Shown one piece after another: positions 49,541 to 58,310 of a stretch of 64,000 bases of DNA. The notes beneath the pieces were generated by a model that had not been told where the DNA came from, made no database searches, and saw only the letters and a list, made by a program, of their open reading frames with translations. The translations under genes and the position numbers were made by a program. The DNA is from RGIG8775 sp045121195 (GTDB taxonomy: Bacteria > Bacillota > Clostridia > Oscillospirales > CAG-272): positions 1 to 64,000 of the forward strand of contig JBGVFO010000167.1 of NCBI GenBank assembly GCA_045121195.1. Direction: 5' to 3'. Positions within the stretch are counted from its first letter, which is position 1; each line of letters starts with the position of its first letter.

Positions 49541-50904
49541 TATATCAAAAGGGACATTGCGACTTGGAAATAGATGATCAGCGAAACGGCGTCTACGATG
49601 GTGGTGATAAAGGGAGAAGCCATAACGGCAGGGTCAAGTCCGATCTTTTTAGCAAGAACGGGTAGGGTGCCGCCGACAAACTTCGCCACGACCACGGTGC
49701 ATACGAGGGTAATGGAAACGACAGCGGCTTGCATCAGCGAAACGTTGTTTCCGAAAATGAGGTTGTCAACAAGGAGGATCTTGAGGAAGTTGCAGACCGA
49801 AAGAACGACACCGCAGAGAAGTCCTATGCGGAGCTCCTTCCAAATGATCTTGAGGATATCCCGCATACGGATCTCATCAAGGGCAAGACCGCGAATAATG
49901 GTGACCGACGCCTGACCGCCCGAGTTTCCACCCGTGTCCATCAGCATGGGAATAAAGGCGATGAGAGCGGGGAAGAGCGCCAGGGACTCCTCAAAGCCCG
50001 CGATGATCTCACCCGTAAAGGTGGCAGATACCATAAGGAGCAGCAGCCACGGGATTCGCTTTTTGAAGATCTCCCATACGTTGGATTTCAGATAGGGACG
50101 GTTGTCGGGGACCAGCGCCGCCATCTTTTCGATATCCTCGGTTGCTTCCTCCTCCATAACGTCAAGGGCGTCGTCAACCGTTACGATTCCCACAAGCCGT
50201 TTTTCACGGTCTACGATGGGAAGCGCCAGCAGATCGTATTTGGAGATCATTGCCGCCACGTCCTCTCGGTGGTCGGTGGTGGAGGCCATGACAAGCTCGG
50301 TGCTCATAATGTCCGACAGCAGAGCATCCGAGTCGGCAAAGAGAAGATCCTTAAGGGATACGGTGCCGTGGAGATGCCGCGCGTTGTCGATGATGTACGC
50401 CGTGTAGACCGTCTCCTTGTCCACACCGGTGCGACGAATGCGGGCAACCGCCTCGTTTACCGTCATATTCTCCTTGAGATCAATAAACTCGGCAGTCATA
50501 ACGCTACCCGCCGAATTTTCGGGATAGCTCAGGAATTTGTTGATCAAAAGACGGGTTTCGGGCTTGGTGACGCGAAGGATGCGCTTGACCATGCTGGCGG
50601 GAAGCTCCTCCAGAAGGTCGACGGCGTCGTCAATGAAAAGCTCGTCTACAAGAAGCGCGAGATCGGTGTCCTTGGTGGTAAGAACGATCTGTTCAATGGC
50701 GTCCGAATCCAGCTCGGCAAATACGTCGGCGGCGATATCCTTGCGAAGCAGTCGGAAGGCGGCGAGGAGCCGATCCCCCTCAAGGGTAGACAGGTAGTCA
50801 GCCACGTCCACGGCATTCATCGTGTCCACCGATTCAGTAAATGCGTGATATTGCTTTTGCTCAAGGGCTAAGGTCAATTCTTCAAAGCGTTCTTCACGGG
50901 TCAA
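49540..50904 (-). CDS. mgtE: Magnesium transporter MgtE
   Basis: A 454-residue Mg2+ channel/transporter. The N-terminal helical domain (residues ~1-130) is followed by a CBS pair (~135-255, GSVMTAEFIDLKENMTVNEA; LPIVDREKRLVGIVTVDDAL) and five membrane helices. The pore signature is DTGGNSGGQASVTIIRGLAL. The start is TTG 50904, eight bases after GGGAGG; GTG 50913 is too close to it. No M-box riboswitch precedes it; the leader is short. Confidence 0.95.
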   Translation of the reverse strand: MTREERFEELTLALEQKQYHAFTESVDTMNAVDVADYLSTLEGDRLLAAFRLLRKDIAADVFAELDSDAIEQIVLTTKDTDLALLVDELFIDDAVDLLEELPASMVKRILRVTKPETRLLINKFLSYPENSAGSVMTAEFIDLKENMTVNEAVARIRRTGVDKETVYTAYIIDNARHLHGTVSLKDLLFADSDALLSDIMSTELVMASTTDHREDVAAMISKYDLLALPIVDREKRLVGIVTVDDALDVMEEEATEDIEKMAALVPDNRPYLKSNVWEIFKKRIPWLLLLMVSATFTGEIIAGFEESLALFPALIAFIPMLMDTGGNSGGQASVTIIRGLALDEIRMRDILKIIWKELRIGLLCGVVLSVCNFLKILLVDNLIFGNNVSLMQAAVVSITLVCTVVVAKFVGGTLPVLAKKIGLDPAVMASPFITTIVDAVSLIIYFQVAMSLLI

Positions 50905-50932
50905 GGGAATCACCTCCCGATGGTTTTTTATT

Positions 50933-50961
50933 AGTATAGCCCGAGATGTTCATTTTGTCAA
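50933..50961 (-). promoter_or_regulatory. mgtE promoter
   Basis: Minus strand: TTGACA (50956-50961), 17-bp spacer, TATACT (50933-50938). Confidence 0.82.
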
Positions 50962-51007
50962 GGTATAAATTTTTAACAAAGGATGATAAATAATTTTTCA
51001 AAAGCCC

Positions 51008-51036
51008 TTGATTTTTTACTTGGGATGTGATACAAT
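51008..51036 (+). promoter_or_regulatory. tRNA-Leu promoter
   Basis: TTGATT (51008-51013), 17-bp spacer, TACAAT (51031-51036). Confidence 0.85.
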
Positions 51037-51055
51037 AGCAGGGTCAATCGAATAT

Positions 51056-51142
51056 GCCGGAATGATGGAATTGGCAGACGTGCTGGACTCAAAATCCAGT
51101 GGTAGCGATACCGTGCGGGTTCGACCCCCGCTTCCGGCACCA
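51056..51142 (+). tRNA. tRNA-Leu (anticodon CAA)
   Basis: An 87-base class II tRNA: acceptor GCCGGAA/TTCCGGC, anticodon arm CTGGA-CTCAAAA-TCCAG (CAA), long variable arm (TGGTAGCGATACCGT), T arm GCGGG-TTCGACC-CCCGC, and encoded CCA. Confidence 0.96.
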
Positions 51143-51147
51143 AAAAA

Positions 51148-51178
51148 GACCGAGAGGCAACTGCCTCTCGGCTTTTTT
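51148..51178 (+). terminator. tRNA-Leu terminator
   Basis: CCGAGAGGC (51150-51158) pairs with GCCTCTCGG (51163-51171), followed by CTTTTTT. Confidence 0.92.
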
Positions 51179-51270
51179 GTGCTTTGATATTCATTTGCAG
51201 GATCCTTTTTATTCTTCATTTGTTCAATGGGAATTTTGAACGATTGTGAAAGGATACGTACGAAAATCTA

Positions 51271-51298
51271 TTGCAAATATGATGGAATATGATATAAT
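51271..51298 (+). promoter_or_regulatory. Promoter of the GH36 gene
   Basis: TTGCAA (51271-51276), 16-bp spacer, TATAAT (51293-51298). Confidence 0.65.
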
Positions 51299-51344
51299 AT
51301 TCCTGTAAATGATAAATTCTCTGTCATGAAAAAGAGGAACGAAT

Positions 51345-53090
51345 ATGAATTTTTCGGTTAAAATGAAGGAGCAGAATGAGAACGTCAGAATCGTGCTTTC
51401 CGAGCGGACAGGGGAGAACGGAATTCTCCTTGTGGACGTGGATGTTTCTTACGCCGAGGCGCAGGTGCCCGAGCCTTTTTCGGTCTGCTTTGAGGTCCCT
51501 TGCGTGAATATGTATTCCACGTGGGGCGCGACTCTGGGGATGGAGCGGAATCTTGCGCCCGGTTGGAGGCGAAGGAAAACCTACTCCCGTCTGGCGTCGG
51601 GGGCTCCATTGCATCAGGTACTCTCCTCCGACGGCAGAAACCGACTGACCATTGCCTTGTCCGACGCGATGACACCCACCGAGATTTCTTCGGGAATTAA
51701 AGAAGAAACGGCAGGATTATACTGCGAGGTGCGTTTCTTTACTATGCCCGTTAACAGCCTCTCCGAGTATCATGCCACAATTTACGTGGATCAAAACGAC
51801 TGCCCTTATGAGGCTTCGCTGAAGGCGGCGGAGCGCTATTGGGCGGAGGAATGCGGCTACCCTTGCGCGTATATTCCCGACGCGGCGAGACGTCCTATGT
51901 ACTCTTGCTGGTACTCCTTCCATCAGCATATTGACGTGCATGCCATCGTAGAGCAATGCCGCTTGGCAAAAGCCATGGGAATGGACAGCGTTATTGTGGA
52001 TGATGGCTGGCAGACCGAGGACAACTCCCGCGGATATGCCTTCTGCGGCGACTGGGAGGTCGCGTCCTCCAAGATTCCCGATATGAAGGATTTTGTGGAT
52101 CGCGTACATGAGACGGGAATGAAGTTTATTCTTTGGTACTCGGTGCCTTTTATGGGCAAGCGCACCAAGGCGTTTGAGCGCTTTCACGATATGATATTGG
52201 GATACTCCACGGCGGGAAAGACGTTTGCCTCTCTTGACCCCAGATTTCCCGCGGTGAGAGAATATCTGATCGACACCTACCGCCGTGCCGCCGAGGATTG
52301 GGGACTTGATGGCTTTAAGCTGGACTTTATCGATTCCTTCAAGCTGCTTCCCGAAACCCCCGCCTTTGACGAGCGCTGGGATACCTTATCCCTTGAGGAA
52401 GGCGTTGACCGACTGCTGAAGGGGATCACCGATTCGCTTCGTGCCATCAATCCCGATATGTTGATCGAATTCCGCCAGTCCTACTTCGGTCCTACCATCC
52501 GCAAATACGGCAATATGATCCGTGTGGCGGACTGCCCGAACGATTCCTTTATGAACCACCTCAGCGGCACCGATCTGCGCTTCTGCCTCGGCAAGACCCC
52601 CGTCCACTCGGATATGCTGATGTGGCATAACGACGATCCCGTGGAAGCAGCGGCGTATCAGGTGGTCTGCACGCTGTTCACCGTTCCGCAGATCTCGGTG
52701 CTTCTCGATAAGATCCCCGAGGATCACAAAAAGATGTTACGCTTCTATCTCGGCTTCTGGAATGAAAACCGCGACGTATTGCTTGACGGTGATTTTTCGG
52801 CGGAGAATCCCGAGTCCCTCTATTCGCTGGTGAAGGCAGAACGGGACGGACGGATCGTCGCCGTGGCGCACGCAAAACCGATTCTGACGGTGGAGGATCT
52901 CAACAAACTGAGCTTTGTGAACGCTTCGAATGAGCAGACGCTTGTTCTTCGTGCCGCGACCGATCTTGGTAAGCGCGCTTTCCGCGTGCTGGACTGTATG
53001 GGCAACGTAACCGAGCAGGGAACGCTTGACCTTGCCAAGGGACTGCACGAATTTTTCGTCCCCCGTTGCGGTATGGTTGAAATTCAATAA
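51345..53090 (+). CDS. GH36-family alpha-galactosidase
   Basis: A 581-residue glycoside hydrolase of clan GH-D. The (beta/alpha)8 domain starts near RRPMYSCWYSFHQHIDVHAI; MGMDSVIVDDGWQTEDNSRG and FILWYSVPFMG follow. The catalytic nucleophile lies in DGFKLDFIDSFKLL (first Asp of KLDF), and NPDMLIEFRQSYFGP and RVADCPNDS give the acid/base region. No signal peptide, so it acts on imported oligosaccharides such as raffinose-type sugars. Own promoter; AGAGGAA ribosome binding site. No transporter adjoins it. Confidence 0.85.
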   Translation: MNFSVKMKEQNENVRIVLSERTGENGILLVDVDVSYAEAQVPEPFSVCFEVPCVNMYSTWGATLGMERNLAPGWRRRKTYSRLASGAPLHQVLSSDGRNRLTIALSDAMTPTEISSGIKEETAGLYCEVRFFTMPVNSLSEYHATIYVDQNDCPYEASLKAAERYWAEECGYPCAYIPDAARRPMYSCWYSFHQHIDVHAIVEQCRLAKAMGMDSVIVDDGWQTEDNSRGYAFCGDWEVASSKIPDMKDFVDRVHETGMKFILWYSVPFMGKRTKAFERFHDMILGYSTAGKTFASLDPRFPAVREYLIDTYRRAAEDWGLDGFKLDFIDSFKLLPETPAFDERWDTLSLEEGVDRLLKGITDSLRAINPDMLIEFRQSYFGPTIRKYGNMIRVADCPNDSFMNHLSGTDLRFCLGKTPVHSDMLMWHNDDPVEAAAYQVVCTLFTVPQISVLLDKIPEDHKKMLRFYLGFWNENRDVLLDGDFSAENPESLYSLVKAERDGRIVAVAHAKPILTVEDLNKLSFVNASNEQTLVLRAATDLGKRAFRVLDCMGNVTEQGTLDLAKGLHEFFVPRCGMVEIQ

Positions 53091-53091
53091 T

Positions 53092-53124
53092 AAAAAACGG
53101 CTTCCCGCAGGGAAGCCGTTTTCA
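53092..53124. terminator. Bidirectional terminator between GH36 gene and tyrS
   Basis: AAAACGGCTTCCC, loop GCA, GGGAAGCCGTTTT (53094-53122). Confidence 0.92.
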
Positions 53125-53130
53125 CTTTAT

Positions 53131-54348
53131 TTACAGAGTGACCTTCATAAAGCTCTTCTTGCCGCGCTTGAGCACGATGCCGTTCTTAAGAACATCGGCG
53201 GTGAAGCTTGCCTTGATGTCGGTAACCTTTTCGCCGTCAACGGTCACGCCGCCTTGCTCGACCGCGCGTCTTGCCTCGGACTTCGAGGGAACAAGACCGG
53301 TCTTGACAAGCAGAGTAAGAACGTCGATGGCACCGTCAACCAGATCGTCGGCGGAAAGCTCCTTGGTAGGCATATTGTCGGTGTTACCTGCACCGAAGAG
53401 TGCGCGCGCGCCCTCCTGTGCCTTGGCAGCCTCCTCCTCGCCGTGAACCAGCTTGGTAAGCTCGTATGCAAGGATCTCCTTGGCGCGGTTGAGCTGTGCG
53501 CCCTCCCAATCGTTCATCTTGTCGATCTCCTCAAGAGGAAGGAAGGTCAGCATACGGATACACTTGAGAACGTCTGCGTCCTCAATGTTTCTCCAGTACT
53601 GGTAGAACTCGTAGGGCGTAGTTTTGTTGGGATCAAGCCAAACGGCGCCCTTGGCGGTCTTGCCCATCTTCTTGCCCTCGGAGTTGAGGAGCAGGGTGAT
53701 GGTCATGGCGTGAGCGTCCTCGCCAAGCTTGCGGCGGATCAGCTCGGTGCCGCCCAGCATATTGGACCACTGGTCGTTACCGCCGAACTGCAGGTTACAG
53801 CCGTGGGTCTGGAACAGATGATAGAAGTCGTAGGACTGCATGATCATATAGTTGAATTCGAGGAAGGAAAGACCCTTCTCCATTCTTTGCTTGTAGCACT
53901 CGGCACGGAGCATATTGTTGACCGAGAAGCAAGCGCCTACCTCACGCAGAAGCTCTACGTAATTCAGGTCAAGAAGCCAGTCGGCGTTGTTCACCATCTG
54001 TGCCTTGCCCTCGCCGAACTCAATGAAGCGCTCCATCTGCTTCTTGAAGCAATCGCAGTTATGCTGAATGGTCTCCACCGTCATCATGGAACGCATATCG
54101 GTTCTGCCCGAGGGGTCACCGACCATTGCGGTTCCGCCGCCGATGAGGGCGATGGGGCGGTTGCCCGCCATCTGCAGACGCTTCATCAGGCAAAGTGCCA
54201 TAAAGTGACCTACGTGCAGAGAGTCCGCCGTGGGGTCGAAGCCAATGTAAAAGGTGGCTTTTCCGTTATTGATGAGATTTTTGATCTCTTCTTCATTGGT
54301 TACCTGAGCGATCAGGCCGCGGGCAACCAACTCGTCGTAGATTGTCAT
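53131..54348 (-). CDS. tyrS: Tyrosyl-tRNA synthetase
   Basis: A 405-residue class I synthetase. The HIGH motif is FDPTADSLHVGHFMAL and KMSKS is GKKMGKTAKGA; the FGGNDQWSNMLGGTELI block and the C-terminal S4 RNA-binding domain (SKSEARRAVEQGGVTVDGEK) are present. ATG 54348 follows AAAGGA; upstream in-frame codons lie in the promoter. No T-box leader: only ~30 bases separate promoter and gene. Confidence 0.97.
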   Translation of the reverse strand: MTIYDELVARGLIAQVTNEEEIKNLINNGKATFYIGFDPTADSLHVGHFMALCLMKRLQMAGNRPIALIGGGTAMVGDPSGRTDMRSMMTVETIQHNCDCFKKQMERFIEFGEGKAQMVNNADWLLDLNYVELLREVGACFSVNNMLRAECYKQRMEKGLSFLEFNYMIMQSYDFYHLFQTHGCNLQFGGNDQWSNMLGGTELIRRKLGEDAHAMTITLLLNSEGKKMGKTAKGAVWLDPNKTTPYEFYQYWRNIEDADVLKCIRMLTFLPLEEIDKMNDWEGAQLNRAKEILAYELTKLVHGEEEAAKAQEGARALFGAGNTDNMPTKELSADDLVDGAIDVLTLLVKTGLVPSKSEARRAVEQGGVTVDGEKVTDIKASFTADVLKNGIVLKRGKKSFMKVTL

Positions 54349-54381
54349 ATCAGAAATCCTTTCGTGTTGTAAATCAAAGTA

Positions 54382-54410
54382 ATTATATATCACTTGTCCC
54401 GAAATGTCAA
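54382..54410 (-). promoter_or_regulatory. tyrS promoter
   Basis: Minus strand: TTGACA (54405-54410), 17-bp spacer, TATAAT (54382-54387). Its -35 box overlaps the end of the upstream PurL-like gene. Confidence 0.85.
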
Positions 54411-56104
54411 GAGTCGACCTCGCATTTGTCGGGATTTTCGGTTTTTGCGATGAGAATGCCCTCAATATCATCTTGGGTTTCTACTAAGAAGCCGCCGATG
54501 TGGGAGGATATGGGAGTGTTCGGGACATACTCGACCACAACGTCGCGGCTCATTTCCTCAAGGTCGGCAAGCAGGTCCTCGCCCGTAGGACGGACGGAGA
54601 GCACCTTTCCGTCGGCGATCAAAGCGCCGACGTAGCCGTACAGCTTCTTCAGATCGGCAAAATCGGGGATGCCGTCGGCGGTATACAGGGGATCCAAATA
54701 AAAGATCTTGGTGCCTTTTCCTTGCGCGGTGGCAGAGGGGGTCACCGCGGGGAGGGGCGCAACCGTAACGGCGGAAAAAGCGGTCTCAGCGGTCTTATCC
54801 ATAGTAAGGCAAGGAGAATTTCCACGAAGGGCAAACTCCGCCTGCGCGCGATACAGACCGAGAATGGTACCCAGCGCCTCGCCCACACGCCGAGGGGACA
54901 GGGTAAGAGCGGCGGCGAGCTTGGTCTTCGTTACGTCAGCACCTGCGGCTACACAGTGGGACAGAGAATACACGGTGCCAAGCAGGGCGGCGCGGAAGGA
55001 GGCGGTGCTGTGGGCGTCCACCTTCACTACGGCATTCCGTTTGCCGTTCAAGGTACACGTTCCTATGCGCGCGAGGGACACGTCCGCTTGCCCGTCCCTC
55101 GGGGCTTCCACCGTCGCGGTACACAGACGGGAGAAGGTGAGGGAGCGAAGAAAGGAGAGGGGGAACTGCATCGAGGCTCCGTTTGCCGTGACGTGCAGGG
55201 TGTCGGCAGATCCGATTTTTGCCAGCAGACAGACGCGAAGATCGCAGTCCTGCGCCTCAAGCAGAAGGTCGGCAGAGCGGGACGGTGATGCGATCAAGAG
55301 AGCGCCGGTGACGGGCTGAACAAGGGCGGACACGGGGTCCGTATCCTTAAATACCCGCTCGGGATATACGGTCATACCTGCCTCCATATCCGCAAGGAGA
55401 GGAAGCAGGGCTTGCTTTTTAGCGATGCTGATACGCTTGACGACCTCGGCGGTCGTGGGAGAGGAAAGAAATTCCGAAAGTGTACGGAAAAAAGGCTCAT
55501 TGGCGTCTTCAGGAGAGAGGACGGCAAACACGTAATCACCTGCCGTCGGGGCGTGTCTGTTTTCCGCGAAGGCGCGGGGACGGACGCCGATGGAAATATC
55601 GGTGTCCTCATTGCCGGAGGAGGCGGTGTGCTGATAGCCGTCGGCGGCAAGAAGCAGATCGCGGTAGGGAGAGAAACGAATGCCGACGTCGGCGGGAGAG
55701 GCATCCTCGGGGTCGTGAAGCGTGAGCCACGCCTCCATAAGTCCCGCGAGGGTCGCAAGAGAAAGAGGCTTTTTATCGGCGCGCTGTGCCGCGCTTCTTC
55801 TCGTCATCAGATCGGCAAAGGTATCCGCGATCGCGTCGCTTTCGGTGGTCATTTCCAAAAGTAAGAGGGTGTCGGGGCGGGTGTAGCCGTCCTGTACGAT
55901 GCTATCCAGCAGTCGAAGCTCCTCGATACGGGGATCCCGCTTTTGCGTGCGGTAATAGCTCTGACAAAAGCGCAGACCGAGGCTTCCCATAGAGAGGGAA
56001 AGCTCTCTTGCCAGCCTTGACAGATCGTGCTCGGAGAAAAACGGAAAATTTACGAGCGAAATATCGGCGGTATCAAAGACCTTCGCGGATTCGTTCTGAT
56101 TCAT
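54407..56104 (-). CDS. Degenerate PurL/AIR-synthase-related protein, function unknown
   Basis: A 565-residue protein without signal or membrane segment. Residues ~28-68 (DLSRLARELSLSMGSLGLRF, CQSYYRTQKRDPRIEELRLL, DSI) resemble the linker domain of FGAM synthase PurL, and residues ~275-330 (GALLIASPSRSADLLLEAQD, LRVCLLAKIG) resemble an AIR-synthase C domain. The ATP-binding and catalytic signature (DHCRHTTF) is absent, and the C-terminal half is not PurL-like in length or motifs. A non-catalytic purine-binding or scaffolding role is possible; this is inference. It lies downstream of mtaB on the same strand. Confidence 0.55.
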   Translation of the reverse strand: MNQNESAKVFDTADISLVNFPFFSEHDLSRLARELSLSMGSLGLRFCQSYYRTQKRDPRIEELRLLDSIVQDGYTRPDTLLLLEMTTESDAIADTFADLMTRRSAAQRADKKPLSLATLAGLMEAWLTLHDPEDASPADVGIRFSPYRDLLLAADGYQHTASSGNEDTDISIGVRPRAFAENRHAPTAGDYVFAVLSPEDANEPFFRTLSEFLSSPTTAEVVKRISIAKKQALLPLLADMEAGMTVYPERVFKDTDPVSALVQPVTGALLIASPSRSADLLLEAQDCDLRVCLLAKIGSADTLHVTANGASMQFPLSFLRSLTFSRLCTATVEAPRDGQADVSLARIGTCTLNGKRNAVVKVDAHSTASFRAALLGTVYSLSHCVAAGADVTKTKLAAALTLSPRRVGEALGTILGLYRAQAEFALRGNSPCLTMDKTAETAFSAVTVAPLPAVTPSATAQGKGTKIFYLDPLYTADGIPDFADLKKLYGYVGALIADGKVLSVRPTGEDLLADLEEMSRDVVVEYVPNTPISSHIGGFLVETQDDIEGILIAKTENPDKCEVDS

Positions 56105-56131
56105 AGGTATCCTTTCTTCGCGCTTTGCGGC

Positions 56132-57442
56132 TTAGACAAGCTGTCCCACAAGACAATCCCCGTCTGTGCTTTGCACAACTACGTCGGCAAAGATCGAATG
56201 CATGGCGCGGGGGGCGGGAACGCGAACCTGTATAAAATTATCGGTGTGTCCGTAGGCAAATCCGTTCTTATAGTCTTCAAAAAGAACGGTAAGACGGGGA
56301 CGCTCGGTGAGAGCTTTTTCAAGGATGCCGCGGCGGATCTCGTTCTGACGTGCCGAGAGGATGCGGACCCGCTCGCGGCGGATCGCCTCGGGCACTTGTC
56401 CGTCCATAGCGGCGGCAGGGGTATCCTTCCGCGCGGAATAGGGGAAGGCGTGGATCATAAGGAAGCCCGCCTGCTCAATAAAGGCAAGGGTCTCCTCAAA
56501 CTCCTTTTCGCCCTCGTGGGGGAAGCCGAGGATCATATCGGTGGTAAACTGTACGCTCGGCATCGCCTCGCGGAGCAGACGCATGCCGCGAAGTGCCATC
56601 TCGGCGTTGTACTTTCGCTTCATCAGCGCAAGGACGGTATTGCTTCCGCTTTGCATGGAAAGATGAAAGTGGGGGGCGAGGGAGGAGAGGGAGGCGATCC
56701 GTTCTACAAACGTGGGCTTTATGAGGGAAGGGTCGAGAGAGCCAAGACGGACGCGTCCGATGCCCTCAATCTTATCCACCGCCTCCAGAAGGTCAGCGAG
56801 AGAAAGCCCGAGATCCCGTCCCCAGGACGCCGTTTCAATGCCCGTAAGCACCACCTCGCGGCAACCGTTTGCCACGAGCGCCTTGACCTCCCCGATGACG
56901 TCCTCCATCGGCTTGGAGCGAATGCTTCCGCGGGCGCGGGGGATAATACAGTAGGTGCAGTGGGACTCACAGCCGTCCTCGATCTTGACGTATGCCCGTG
57001 TGCGCTCAAAGGTCTTGATGTGCATTTCCTCAAAGGGAGCGGCTTCGATGGGCGCTACACAGATGCGCGGCGTTTCGTTCTTTTTTTCTGCGGCAAGAAG
57101 CCGCTCTGCCGCGTCTATTACCGAGAGCTTATCGGTGTTTCCGCAGATATAATCGATCCCCGAAACGGTTTTTAGCGCTTCGGGTGCCGTTTGGGAAAGA
57201 CAGCCCGTCACAAGAATATACGCCTCGGGATTGCGCGATATGGCGCGACGGATAAACTGCCGTGATTTTCGGTCGCTTTCCGCGGTGACGGTGCAGGTGT
57301 TGATCACGTACACGTCACAGACGTCCGACGGGGATACTACCGCAAAGCCTCTTGCCGCAAACCCCTCGGCAATGGCTTCGGATTCGTATTGATTGACCTT
57401 GCATCCCAAGGTATAGATGCCTACGGTCGGTTGGCTTGCCAT
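56132..57442 (-). CDS. mtaB: MtaB: tRNA t6A37 methylthiotransferase
   Basis: A 436-residue radical SAM methylthiotransferase making ms2t6A at tRNA position 37. UPF0004 domain: IYTLGCKVNQYESEAIAEGF, INTCTVTAESDRKSRQ, LVTGCLSQ (three cluster-binding Cys). Radical SAM CxxxCxxC: DGCESHCTYCIIPRARG. Last ~60 residues form a TRAM domain. The CKVNQYES sequence is the MtaB (not MiaB or RimO) form. Promoter TTTACG-17-TATACT is seen upstream. A DNA-repair/purine context is not evident. Confidence 0.93.
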   Translation of the reverse strand: MASQPTVGIYTLGCKVNQYESEAIAEGFAARGFAVVSPSDVCDVYVINTCTVTAESDRKSRQFIRRAISRNPEAYILVTGCLSQTAPEALKTVSGIDYICGNTDKLSVIDAAERLLAAEKKNETPRICVAPIEAAPFEEMHIKTFERTRAYVKIEDGCESHCTYCIIPRARGSIRSKPMEDVIGEVKALVANGCREVVLTGIETASWGRDLGLSLADLLEAVDKIEGIGRVRLGSLDPSLIKPTFVERIASLSSLAPHFHLSMQSGSNTVLALMKRKYNAEMALRGMRLLREAMPSVQFTTDMILGFPHEGEKEFEETLAFIEQAGFLMIHAFPYSARKDTPAAAMDGQVPEAIRRERVRILSARQNEIRRGILEKALTERPRLTVLFEDYKNGFAYGHTDNFIQVRVPAPRAMHSIFADVVVQSTDGDCLVGQLV

Positions 57443-57474
57443 ACCAGCCCTCCCTTCTTAAAATTCTCTTATCA

Positions 57475-57503
57475 GTATATCACAAAATTTGCTTTTCGTA
57501 AAG
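57475..57503 (-). promoter_or_regulatory. mtaB promoter
   Basis: Minus strand: TTTACG (57498-57503), 17-bp spacer, TATACT (57475-57480). Confidence 0.65.
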
Positions 57504-57559
57504 GCTTATTCGAAAAATCGGGATGAAGCGATGGGATTTTACAATTTTTTAAAAAACTC

Positions 57560-57588
57560 TTGAAAAGGGGGGAGAAAGGTAGTATAAT
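57560..57588 (+). promoter_or_regulatory. upp promoter
   Basis: TTGAAA (57560-57565), 17-bp spacer, TATAAT (57583-57588). Confidence 0.83.
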
Positions 57589-57621
57589 GTCTTTGAAAAT
57601 AAAACAAGGGAGAATGAAACC

Positions 57622-58251
57622 ATGAGTCAGCTTCATATCGTAGACCACCCTCTGATCACACACAAGCTTTCCATTATGAGAAATAAGAGAACGGGCTCCA
57701 AGGATTTCCGCGAGCTTTTGAACGAGATTGCTATGCTGATGGGCTATGAGCTCACCCGCGATCTCCCTCTTGAAACCATTTCCATCGAGACCCCTCTGAC
57801 CAAGATGGACGCCAAGAGAATCTCGGGTAAGAAATTGGCGATCGTGCCGATCCTTCGCGCAGGTCTTGGTATGGTGGACGGACTTCAGCGTCTGGTTCCC
57901 GTGGCAAAGGTGGGACACATCGGTCTTTACCGTGATCCCGAGACCCATATGCCCGTAGAATATTACTGCAAGCTTCCCACCGACATTGAGGACAGAATCG
58001 TCATTCTCGTTGACCCCATGCTGGCAACAGGCGGCTCGGCGGTCGATGCCCTTACCATGCTGAAGAATCGCGGATGCAAGAGCATTCGCTTTATGTGCCT
58101 TGTTGCCGCACCCGAGGGTGTGAAGAAGGTACAGGAGGCGCATCCCGACGTAGAGATCTACACGGCGGCGCTTGACGAGTGCCTGAACGAGCACGCCTAT
58201 ATCGTTCCCGGTCTTGGTGACGCAGGCGACAGAATCTTCGGTACGCTGTAA
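57622..58251 (+). CDS. upp: Uracil phosphoribosyltransferase
   Basis: A 209-residue type I phosphoribosyltransferase making UMP from uracil and PRPP. The PRPP loop is VILVDPMLATGGSAVDAL; the uracil-binding end is YIVPGLGDAGDRIFGT; VPILRAGLGMVDGLQRLVP is family-typical. AAGGGAG ribosome binding site. Single gene with its own promoter and terminator. Confidence 0.97.
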   Translation: MSQLHIVDHPLITHKLSIMRNKRTGSKDFRELLNEIAMLMGYELTRDLPLETISIETPLTKMDAKRISGKKLAIVPILRAGLGMVDGLQRLVPVAKVGHIGLYRDPETHMPVEYYCKLPTDIEDRIVILVDPMLATGGSAVDALTMLKNRGCKSIRFMCLVAAPEGVKKVQEAHPDVEIYTAALDECLNEHAYIVPGLGDAGDRIFGTL

Positions 58252-58265
58252 GAAAATAGTTCACA

Positions 58266-58299
58266 TTCGGGAGAGCGAAAGGTTCTCCCGTTTGTTTTA
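58266..58299 (+). terminator. upp terminator
   Basis: CGGGAGA (58268-58274) and TCTCCCG (58284-58290) around a 9-nt loop, then TTTGTTTT. Confidence 0.78.
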
Positions 58300-58310
58300 C
58301 AGGGAGTTAT

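Noticed and set aside
50905..50961. M-box (Mg2+) riboswitch upstream of mgtE
   Set aside because: The leader is about 20-30 bases long, far too short for the aptamer.
54349..54410. T-box leader for tyrS
   Set aside because: Only ~30 bases lie between the promoter -10 and the gene; no specifier stem, T-box sequence or terminator fits.
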